From: an uncultured bacterium
GTDB taxonomy: Bacteria > Planctomycetota > Uabimicrobiia > Uabimicrobiales > JABWCH01
DNA length: 16,202 bases
Reading direction: 5' to 3'
NCBI GenBank assembly: GCA_938003875.1
Contig: CALKWO010000232.1
Coordinates: forward strand, 1 to 16,202
Below, in pieces: positions 6,879-14,500 of this stretch (the stretch's first letter is position 1; each line of letters begins with the position of its first letter). Both the position numbers and the translations under genes were made by a program. The notes under the pieces are model-generated. The model saw only the letters and a list, made by a program, of their open reading frames with translations, ran no database searches and was not told where the DNA came from.

Positions 6879-7850
6879 ATGGCTGATAAACGGATTTTTG
6901 TTATTGATGATGAAATAGAAACAAGAAATAATCTCGTTCATGCTCTCAGCAAGTTTGGTTTTTCTTGCACAGCCTATGATAGCGGTATTGTCGCTATCCA
7001 GGAACTTTTGGAATCCAGCCAAAAAGGAATTGGTTATCATTGTTTTATCATAGACCCATTTTTACCTGATGTAGATGGCTGGAACCTGGGCAAGCTATTC
7101 CAAAAAAAATACCCTGATGTTCCTATCTTGTTTATCCCTAAATTCAAAAATATTTGCTTACTAAAATCGCCGTCTTATAAAGCTACGACAGGTTGTATGG
7201 AAAAGCCTTTAGATTTTGATTTGGTTGCAAGAACTTTATTGGAATGGAACCTTCAGGAAACTACGATTAAGAAGACAGAGCACGCCACAACATCCGATAC
7301 AGATTTTATTTCCTATGTATTGATTCAGATTTCCGCTCCTGAGCAAAGCAAAGAGATCTACGAAGAACTATCTAGCATAGAAAATATAGTGTCTTGCGAA
7401 GCTGTCAGGGGAGATCTTCAGATTGTTCTATTGATTAAAACAGCCACAAAAGAAAAGATGAAAGAAAGCCTTGAAAAAATCGAAGCTTTACAAGGAATCC
7501 ATATTGTATCTGTTTTGCCTGTAGAGAAGCTCTCTTTTGGCCTTGCCTTAGAGTCCTTTCTCCAGGAATACCAGCAGATGCTCCAGGAAGAAGAAAAACA
7601 GAAAGAAACGAACAAAAGCTATCTGCTCCTAGACATAGAGCCTGCTCTGGCAAAAAACATATATGTAACACTTTTTTTTACAGATCGTGTAATCTCCTGC
7701 GATTGTCTCAACAAGGGAGAGAAGCTGATAGTAAAAATATATAAGAGCGATACAGCAAAAAAAGATAAAATATTGGAAAAATTGAAACAAATGGAAGGTG
7801 TTCTCAGGCTTAGACAGGAAAATATTATTGAATTGCGCTCTGCTCAATAG
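6879..7850 (+). CDS. Response-regulator receiver protein with two AsnC/RAM-like domains
   Basis: With the ATG at 6879 the protein is 323 residues. Residues 5-123 are a CheY-like receiver: the acidic pair D10-D11 (VIDDE), phospho-acceptor D59 (IIDPFLPDVDGW) and K109 before Pro are present. The usual beta4 Thr/Ser is replaced (LFIPKF). Two further segments, about 144-215 and 246-319, each look like beta-alpha-beta-beta-alpha-beta units of the Lrp/AsnC ligand-binding (RAM) type: SYVLIQIS, then IVLLIKT, and SYLLLDIE, then LIVKIYK. No DNA-binding domain is visible, so it may act through protein contacts or small-molecule binding. The ATG has GAGGG 5 nt upstream; an in-frame TTG at 6798 would add 27 residues but lacks support. 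The RAM assignment is inferred from pattern. Confidence 0.8.
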   Translation: MADKRIFVIDDEIETRNNLVHALSKFGFSCTAYDSGIVAIQELLESSQKGIGYHCFIIDPFLPDVDGWNLGKLFQKKYPDVPILFIPKFKNICLLKSPSYKATTGCMEKPLDFDLVARTLLEWNLQETTIKKTEHATTSDTDFISYVLIQISAPEQSKEIYEELSSIENIVSCEAVRGDLQIVLLIKTATKEKMKESLEKIEALQGIHIVSVLPVEKLSFGLALESFLQEYQQMLQEEEKQKETNKSYLLLDIEPALAKNIYVTLFFTDRVISCDCLNKGEKLIVKIYKSDTAKKDKILEKLKQMEGVLRLRQENIIELRSAQ

Positions 7851-7860
7851 AAACTATACT

Positions 7861-7881
7861 TACAGCCATTTGCTTGCTGTA
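7861..7881 (+). terminator. Weak hairpin after the receiver gene
   Basis: TACAGC (7861-7866) and GCTGTA (7876-7881) form a 6-bp stem with a 9-nt loop, about 10 nt after the stop codon at 7850. The bases after it are not a clean T tract. It may be a weak terminator, or a pause between the receiver gene and the NuoE gene. Confidence 0.25.
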
Positions 7882-7907
7882 GGCTTTAATTCATGCTTGG
7901 AGAAAAT

Positions 7908-8378
7908 ATGGTAGAACCAAAAGAACAATTTGCTTATCGTTTATGGAGATATGAAGGTGCAAAAGGGGAGCTAATTCCTTTTCTTCAATCAGCCCAAGAC
8001 CATTTTGGCTATATTCCACGCCATGCAATCCAGTATATTTCTAGTGTAACCAGTATACCAGAATCCCAAATTTATGGAGTGATAACCTTTTATAGCCAGT
8101 TTAGACTTGCTCCTATGGGAAAGAATGTAATCAAAATTTGTGTTGGCACAGCATGCCATGTAAGTGGTGCCAAAAGAATAGTGGATACAGTCCAGGATGT
8201 TTTAGGTATAGAAGTAGGCGATACAACAAAAGATCATTTGTTTTCTCTATTTACAGTAGCTTGCTTAGGGTGTTGCTCTCTGGCACCTGTTATGATGATC
8301 AATGAAGAAACCTATGGTGCATTGACACCCAATAAAGTAAGAAAAATTATCAAAGAGATACAAAGAAAAGCAAAATAA
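7908..8378 (+). CDS. nuoE: NuoE-type [2Fe-2S] thioredoxin-like protein
   Basis: The 156-residue protein belongs to the 24-kDa NADH dehydrogenase subunit family (NuoE/HndA/HoxE/FdsG). An N-terminal helical part contains FGYIP and YGVITFYSQF, typical of the family. The thioredoxin-like domain carries the four cluster ligands C78 and C83 (CVGTAC) and C119 and C123 (CLGCC; C122 is an extra Cys). In complexes it holds the [2Fe-2S] cluster next to the flavin subunit NuoF/HoxF. No NuoF-type gene lies beside it, and the genes on both sides are unrelated, so its partner complex (respiratory complex I, a bifurcating hydrogenase or a formate dehydrogenase) cannot be decided. I prefer ATG 7908, with GGAG 5 nt upstream, over ATG 7893. 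Confidence 0.9.
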   Translation: MVEPKEQFAYRLWRYEGAKGELIPFLQSAQDHFGYIPRHAIQYISSVTSIPESQIYGVITFYSQFRLAPMGKNVIKICVGTACHVSGAKRIVDTVQDVLGIEVGDTTKDHLFSLFTVACLGCCSLAPVMMINEETYGALTPNKVRKIIKEIQRKAK

Positions 8379-8405
8379 TATTAAATATATTCCAAAAGAA
8401 AATAC

Positions 8406-8482
8406 AAATAGCATCTCTTTAAAAAAAATATGCTATAACCGCAAAATGGAGTAGATGCTATTTCCATAGCACTACCCATTTT
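8406..8482 (+). promoter_or_regulatory. Two mutually exclusive hairpins between nuoE and the LamG gene
   Basis: One fold pairs 8406-8416 with 8453-8463 (11 bp, perfect). The other is a long stem, 8443-8482: AAAATGG, GTAG and TGCTAT pair with ATAGCA, CTAC and CCATTTT around a TTCC loop, with two single-base bulges. They share 8453-8463, so only one can form at a time. The second could end the nuoE transcript, though only TTTT (8479-8482), itself part of the stem, provides a T run. Confidence 0.55.
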
Positions 8483-8548
8483 ACACAGGATCATTTTGTC
8501 AATACAATATTTATTTATAAAAAGGCTTTATTTTAAGGGGGAAAGAAA

Positions 8549-9310
8549 ATGAAAATTTATCAGAAAATACTTTATACCCCACTGTTATTTCTTCTCTTCT
8601 TGTCTATAGCCCAGGCAGAGCTGGTTGGGCTATGGCATCTGGACGAAGGAACAGGCTTACAAACAGCAGATTCTTCTATCTATGGCTATAACGGTACCCT
8701 GGTAGGAGCACAATGGAGTAGTGGCTATAGAGGAAATGCTTTGCAATTTGATGGAGTGAATGACTATCTTAGAATTGGCAATCAACCTGCCCTAGATATG
8801 GATACGACGATGACTCTATCTGCCTGGATATTTCCTACTGGGCCAGGAGGAGGTGGATATTACGGTGGGATCATCATCAATAAAGAAGGGGAATATGAAA
8901 TTGCTAGATGCTCTGATGGTCAGATCACCTGGGCTATAACCCACGGAGGAACAAGTTGGAACTGGACTATGACAGGGCTTTTTGCTCCTTTGAACACATG
9001 GACTCACATTGCCCTGGTCTATGATGGTGCAAGCGTGAAGACCTATGGCAATGGGGTACTTGCTCATACTTATGCTATGACAGGCTCTATCGGGCATGAG
9101 AGCAGCTATCCTACAACCTATGAATTTTGGATTGGTGCTCGCCAGGCTGGTTTCGACCAATATTTTCAGGGCAAAATTGACGAAGTATCTGTTTTTAACA
9201 CTGCTTTATCTCAATCTCAGATACAATCGTTAGACCAGGTTCCTGAAATTTCTTGCTGGCTTTTAGCACTTTCAGGTATTGTTTTTTATTCTGTCAGGAA
9301 AAAAATTTAG
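8549..9310 (+). CDS. Secreted LamG/concanavalin A-like protein with PEP-CTERM-type tail
   Basis: The 253-residue protein has a signal peptide (about 1-23, likely cleaved after AQA) and then a laminin-G_3/concanavalin A-like jelly roll. The fold's usual landmarks are present: GLWHLDEG, a NALQFDGVNDYL strand, LSAWIFP, NTWTHIALVYDG and GKIDEVSVFNTALS. Such domains often bind glycans or surface polymers, but the ligand is unknown. The last 23 residues read VPEIS, then a hydrophobic stretch, then RKK. This matches the layout of PEP-CTERM sorting tails (VPEP, membrane helix, basic end) handled by an exosortase, with Ile in place of the second Pro. It is probably surface- or matrix-associated. The ATG start has a strong AAGGGGG site 7 nt upstream. 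Confidence 0.85.
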   Translation: MKIYQKILYTPLLFLLFLSIAQAELVGLWHLDEGTGLQTADSSIYGYNGTLVGAQWSSGYRGNALQFDGVNDYLRIGNQPALDMDTTMTLSAWIFPTGPGGGGYYGGIIINKEGEYEIARCSDGQITWAITHGGTSWNWTMTGLFAPLNTWTHIALVYDGASVKTYGNGVLAHTYAMTGSIGHESSYPTTYEFWIGARQAGFDQYFQGKIDEVSVFNTALSQSQIQSLDQVPEISCWLLALSGIVFYSVRKKI

Positions 9311-9370
9311 ATTGTAGATTCTTTTAGAACCACTTTATTTTGTAAATCATTAGATTATAGAAAAATTCGT

Positions 9371-9391
9371 TAGCCTGCTTGTTACAGGCTA
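9371..9391 (+). terminator. Hairpin between the LamG gene and the pyrophosphatase gene
   Basis: TAGCCTG (9371-9377) and CAGGCTA (9385-9391) form a perfect 7-bp stem with a 7-nt loop. The following bases (TTCTTAAT) are only partly T-rich. It may be a weak terminator for the LamG transcript or a leader structure of the pyrophosphatase mRNA. Confidence 0.4.
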
Positions 9392-9423
9392 TTCTTAATA
9401 AGGTTTATTTGGAGTTATTGTGT

Positions 9424-11439
9424 ATGAACGTTTCGATTCTTTATGCAGTGGCGTTCATTTCCTTGTTTTCTGTTTTTGTTGCTCTTTTGAGAGCAGTATG
9501 GGTCAAAAAGCAAGACCCAGGGCCTGATGCGTTAGTGGAAATTTCCAATGATATACGAAGCGGCGCATGGGCTTTCATTAGAAAAGAATACAAAGTCATG
9601 TCCTTTGTGCTTGTCCTGGTTGGAATACTTCTGGCTTTTGGGCAGAGCAGCCTGGGACACTATGTTTCTTTTTCGTTTTTCTTTGGAGCTTCCATGTCGG
9701 CTCTGGCTGGTGTTGTAGGGATGGACACAGCAACAAGAGCTAATGTCAGAACGACAAACGCTGCGCAAAAAGGTTTGCAGGCAGCCTTGAAAATCGCTTT
9801 CACTGGCGGTTCTGTCATGGGTCTTTCCGTAGTAGGCTTCGGATTGTTTGGTCTTAGTATCCTTATCGCTGTATATAGCTATTTGATTCCTGATTCGTTT
9901 GAAATTTTCAGAGTCGTTGAATCCTATGCTTTGGGTGCCAGCTCTGTTGCACTGTTTGCTCGTGTAGGCGGCGGTATTTTTACCAAAGCAGCAGATGTGG
10001 GCGCAGACCTTGTTGGCAAAGTAGAAGCAGGAATTCCTGAAGACGATCCCAGAAACCCTGCTACCATTGCTGATAATGTTGGCGATAATGTCGGAGATGT
10101 AGCTGGTTTAGGTTCCGATCTTTGTGAATCCTATGTTGCATCGATCATCGGTGCGGTGGTTCTCGGTGCAGCAATGAAATCTGTAGACCTGGCGATTCTG
10201 CCTCTTGTTTTGGCTGCGACAGGAATTGTTTGCAGTATTCTTGGCACCTTGTGCGTTCGTGTAAAAGAAGGTGGCAATCCCCAGAAAGCCTTGATGCGTG
10301 CCCTTATTATTGCTTCAGCTTTGATTACCCTGGCTAGCTATCCTGTGATTCATTTCTTTGGTGTAAATCATGCCTATGTTACAGGCATGGGAATTTATAT
10401 TGCCATGCTTGCTGGTCTGTTTTGTGGTGTGTTGATTGGAATCGTTACAGAATACTACACTGGAGATGGCACCAAATCCGTAAAGGAAATTGCAAAACAA
10501 TCCACGACAGGTGCTGCCACAAATATCATTGCAGGTTTTTGTTTGGGAATGAAATCAACAGGCCTCACAGTTATTTTATTAGGCACAGGAATGTATGTAG
10601 CGTATTACTTTGGCGGTTTATATGGAATCGCCATTGCCGCAATGGGTATGCTCTCTAACCTGGGTGTACAGCTTTCCATGGATGCTTATGGCCCTATTGC
10701 CGACAATTCTGGCGGTATTGCGGAAATGACCCACAGACCTCCTGAAGTAAGAAAAATCACAGATAGACTGGATGCAGTAGGAAACACAACAGCAGCTATT
10801 GGAAAAGGCTTTGCCATTGGTTCTGCTACTTTTGCAGCCCTGGCTTTGTTCATTGCTTACAAAGAAGTCGCAGGAATTGGCTCGATTGATGCAACAAAGC
10901 CTCTGGTTATGATTGGAATTTTGATCGGCGGTATGTTACCTTATGTTTTTTCTTCCTTCGTTATTGGGGCAGTAGGCCGTGCTGCCAATATGATTGTAGA
11001 AGAAGTGAGAAGACAATTCCGCGAAATTCCTGGTATCATGGAAAATCAGAATAAACCCGACTATGTAAAATGCATTACCATTGCCACATCAGCAGCAATC
11101 CGAGAGATGATGATTCCTTCTGTTTGCTCTGTATTCATTCCTGTTGTCATTGGGTTCACAGGAGGCAAAGAAATGCTAGGGGGAGTTCTGGTCGGTTCTA
11201 TGGTATCGGCGGTTATGCTGGCTATATTCATGGGCAATGCTGGTGGTGCCTGGGACAACGCAAAAAAATACGTTGAAGGCGGTGTCTATGGAGGCAAAAA
11301 ATCCGATACCCATAAAGCCACTGTTATAGGTGATACAGTAGGCGATCCTTTCAAAGACACAGCAGGCCCCGCAATGGATATTATTCTTAAACTCATGAGC
11401 GTAGTTTCTTTGATTATCGCAAGAATGCTTCCTTATTAA
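9424..11439 (+). CDS. hppA: K+-dependent-type membrane-bound ion-pumping pyrophosphatase
   Basis: The 671-residue integral membrane enzyme hydrolyses pyrophosphate and pumps H+ or Na+ across the membrane. Many hydrophobic segments, consistent with the family's 16 helices, span the whole length. The substrate-binding signatures are DVGADLVGKVE (191-201), DNVGDNVGD (217-225), DNAKK (611-615) and GDTVGDPFKDTAGPA (636-650). In GNTTAAIGKG (453-462) the diagnostic position is Ala (A457); K+-independent enzymes have Lys there, so this is of the K+-dependent class. Whether it pumps Na+ or H+ is not decided here. The ATG at 9424 has GGAG 9 nt upstream and places the first helix at the terminus; an in-frame TTG at 9379 lies in the upstream hairpin and is unlikely. 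A strong terminator follows. Confidence 0.96.
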   Translation: MNVSILYAVAFISLFSVFVALLRAVWVKKQDPGPDALVEISNDIRSGAWAFIRKEYKVMSFVLVLVGILLAFGQSSLGHYVSFSFFFGASMSALAGVVGMDTATRANVRTTNAAQKGLQAALKIAFTGGSVMGLSVVGFGLFGLSILIAVYSYLIPDSFEIFRVVESYALGASSVALFARVGGGIFTKAADVGADLVGKVEAGIPEDDPRNPATIADNVGDNVGDVAGLGSDLCESYVASIIGAVVLGAAMKSVDLAILPLVLAATGIVCSILGTLCVRVKEGGNPQKALMRALIIASALITLASYPVIHFFGVNHAYVTGMGIYIAMLAGLFCGVLIGIVTEYYTGDGTKSVKEIAKQSTTGAATNIIAGFCLGMKSTGLTVILLGTGMYVAYYFGGLYGIAIAAMGMLSNLGVQLSMDAYGPIADNSGGIAEMTHRPPEVRKITDRLDAVGNTTAAIGKGFAIGSATFAALALFIAYKEVAGIGSIDATKPLVMIGILIGGMLPYVFSSFVIGAVGRAANMIVEEVRRQFREIPGIMENQNKPDYVKCITIATSAAIREMMIPSVCSVFIPVVIGFTGGKEMLGGVLVGSMVSAVMLAIFMGNAGGAWDNAKKYVEGGVYGGKKSDTHKATVIGDTVGDPFKDTAGPAMDIILKLMSVVSLIIARMLPY

Positions 11440-11453
11440 AATAAAAGCATTCT
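11422..11453 (+). repeat. Inverted repeat across the pyrophosphatase stop codon
   Basis: AGAATGCTT (11422-11430) and AAGCATTCT (11445-11453) are perfect 9-nt inverted copies with a 14-nt loop that holds the stop codon. No T tract follows. It stands 10 nt before the terminator stem, giving two tandem hairpins. Confidence 0.55.
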
Positions 11454-11463
11454 AAAGGAATAG

Positions 11464-11491
11464 GGGGCGAATTCTTTTCGCCCCTTATTTT
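11464..11491 (+). terminator. Strong terminator after the pyrophosphatase gene
   Basis: GGGGCGAA (11464-11471) and TTCGCCCC (11477-11484) form a perfect GC-rich 8-bp stem with a 5-nt loop, followed by TTATTTT. It lies 25 nt after the pyrophosphatase stop and only 15 nt before the start of the next gene. Confidence 0.8.
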
Positions 11492-11506
11492 AGTTAGGGG
11501 ATCGCT

Positions 11507-14500
11507 ATGTATCTATGGAAAACAATCAAAGTTTTTATCAGCTCTACTTTTCTGGATATGGAATGGGAAAGAGACAAGCTTGCCGAAGTTTTTCTGCCTT
11601 TGAAGCAAAAGCTGGCTCAAAGACGTATCGCATTGATTCCTTATGATTTAAGATGGAGAGAAAAGCATTCTAATAAATCACTTGTAAAATGGTGTCTGGA
11701 AATGGTTCGTCAATGTGACTATTTCATTGGAATCTTAGGTTTTCGTTATGGTTGGAGGCCAGAGTTCGATGAAACAGGGCGAGCAAATGACAAGAGAATA
11801 TCCATTACAGAAATGGAGATTCGGGAAGCTTTAAAAAATCTACCTCAGGAAAACCGCTTTTTCTTTATGGGCGACAACTCGCTGCGCAAAGAAGAAAACC
11901 TTTCCATGCAAACATCAGAAGACTCTCAGGATCAAGAAAAACTCAAAAGCTTTATCAGGGAAAAAGAAGAAAGAATCTATGGATACAAGACTACAGCAGA
12001 ACTTTCCCAAATCTTGCTGGATAAGCTTCAGAGAAGCATTGACGAGGAATATCCAGGCGAAAATCTTGTGGATCTGGAAGAATATACCAGGCAACAGGCT
12101 TTGAAAGAAATCCTGGAAGAAAAAGTTCGCGGTTTTGTAGGAAGAGATGATTCTTTAAAAGAGATAGAGTGTTTTGTAAGCGAAGAGAGTTCTAAAAATT
12201 ATCTTGCGGTTTTAGGCGTAGCAGGAACAGGGAAATCTGCACTTTTAGCCTCTTTTATAAAGAATTGGAAAGAAAATCACAAAGAAGTGCCTTTAGTGAT
12301 TCATTTTATGAGTATGGGTAGCGACAGCCGCAATATACAGGGAATTATGCTTCATCTGGGCGAGCAATTACAAGACATAGGGATTCTTCAACAGGAACTC
12401 AAGGAAGACCCTGCTGAGCTTAGAAGCCAAATCCGTCTTACCCTGGAAGGGTACAAAGGAAAATTGATTCTGGCTATAGATGGCCTGGATGAAATCGAAG
12501 ATTTAGGAAAAGATATGGCATGGCTTTCTCGTAATATCCCTTCTAATATAAAGATTCTTTTAACCATAAGGCCTGTAGAACCCTGGGAACAATTACAAAA
12601 ATGGGAAAATCTTACTATTTTTTCTCTTCCTCCTCTTTCTGAGGTAGAAATCTTTGCTATTATCGAAGACTATAATAGAAATCATACCCTGAAAATGAGC
12701 CATGAAGATAAGGTATTTCTAGCCCAAAGAGCAGATGGAAATCCTCTCTACCTGAAAGTAGCTTTGGAAGAAATGATTTCCAGTGGAATTGCCGTTGGGC
12801 AATTAGCCACCTCTATAGAAAGCTTGTTTGAACAAATTCTGCAACGTTTGCAGAAAAAATATGGAGTAAAAATGATGGAAGACTATTTTGGTTTGATTGC
12901 TGCCAGTCGTAATGGGCTGGCTGAGATGGAGCTTCAGGAATTGCTTTCACAGGAAGAATTTTCTAAAGCAAGCCAGAATATTGTAGATGAAGCTTTGCTG
13001 AGTACTACAAAAGCCTGCGAAAATTTTATTGTTCGCCGTGGTGGCTTACTTCAATTTTTTCATCCAGAATTCGAACGTTCTTTGAAAGAACGCCTGGGCA
13101 AAAGTGGTATGAGGACATACCATAAGCGACTTGCCTGCTATTTTTTTCAAAAGGGATGGCAATACGAGCGTTCTCTACTGGAAACCTGCTACCAATACCA
13201 GTGGGCAGAAGAATACCATGAGCTTTTAAAAACACTGAGCGATTTTTCTTTCTTGCAGGCAAAAGTAAAAGCAGGGATGCCCGATGATCTTCTCCAGGAT
13301 TTTATAAGAGCTTTGGACGATACAATAGTAGGTGTGCCCTTTTCTTTTAGCATTTCTAAAGCACAAGATGTGCTCATAGACAGAAACATACTCAAGCTAT
13401 TGGCAAAAGCTATCAAAGTGGATCTGAATTTTTTGAGGCAACGTCCAGAAAGTTTGTTTGGCACTTTATGGAATCGAGGCTATTGGTATGACGCTCCTGA
13501 AGCGGAAGATCATTATCTACTTGGACATGAAGAGATATCTCTGCCCTGGAGAGAACCAGGCTCTAAGCTTTATAAGCTCATGGAATTTTGGAGAAAAGAC
13601 TATGAGCAAACAGGATTCCTGTGGTTGCAAAGCCTTAAGCCTATGGAATTGAGTTTGGGCAGCCCTTTGTTGAAAATCCTTAGAAAGCATGAAGGATGGA
13701 TTACAGGCCTGGCCTTTCATCCTGAAGGAAATCTTTTGGTATCTTGCTCCCATGATAAAATCCTGTGCCTTTGGGATATGGGGACAGGGGAATGCATTAA
13801 AACATTCCAGGGACATGAAGGCAAAATTACCTCACTGGCTTTTTTCCCTGATGGGAAGAGAGTTTGTTCTGCTGATGAATCAGGACAGATACGAATATGG
13901 TCTATAGAAAATGCCTCCTGCCTACAAAGCTGGAAAGCCCACGATAAAAGCATCGAAGGCATTGCTCTGGATAGACAGGGCAGATGTCTTGCAACAGCAT
14001 CCAAAGACTATAGCATTAAAGTCTGGGATGTGCAAACCGCAGCGAATTTAGCTACACTATACGGTCATTTGAATGAAGTCATTTCTGTAGCCTTTAGTCC
14101 TGATGGTAGCAAGCTGGTTTCTGGCTCTGCCGACCAAAGTATCAAAATCTGGGATATGGCCACAGGCACCTGCCAGAAAACCATAGCCCACCATAAAAGA
14201 CTTGTATACCAGGTTTTGTTTAGCCCTGATGGAACCCAGATTGCATCTGGCTCAAGAGATGATACAGCCTGCCTTTGGGACGCATCGACAGGCGAAAATA
14301 TTCATACTCTTTGCAAACACCAATGGGGAGTTTTAGGAATTGCATACAGCCCTGATGGAAAGAAGCTAGCAACGGCTTCGGGTGACAAGAGCATCGCTCT
14401 TTGGGATACCCAGACAGGAAAGTGCCTGAAAACCTTCCGATGGCATGAAAGAAGCGTCTGCACTGTATGCTTCAGCCCCGACGGAACATATCTGGTTTCT

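Noticed and set aside
13026..14004. Minus-strand open frames inside the STAND gene
   Set aside because: They are antisense shadows caused by the repeated WD40 coding sequence; no ribosome sites or recognisable domains.
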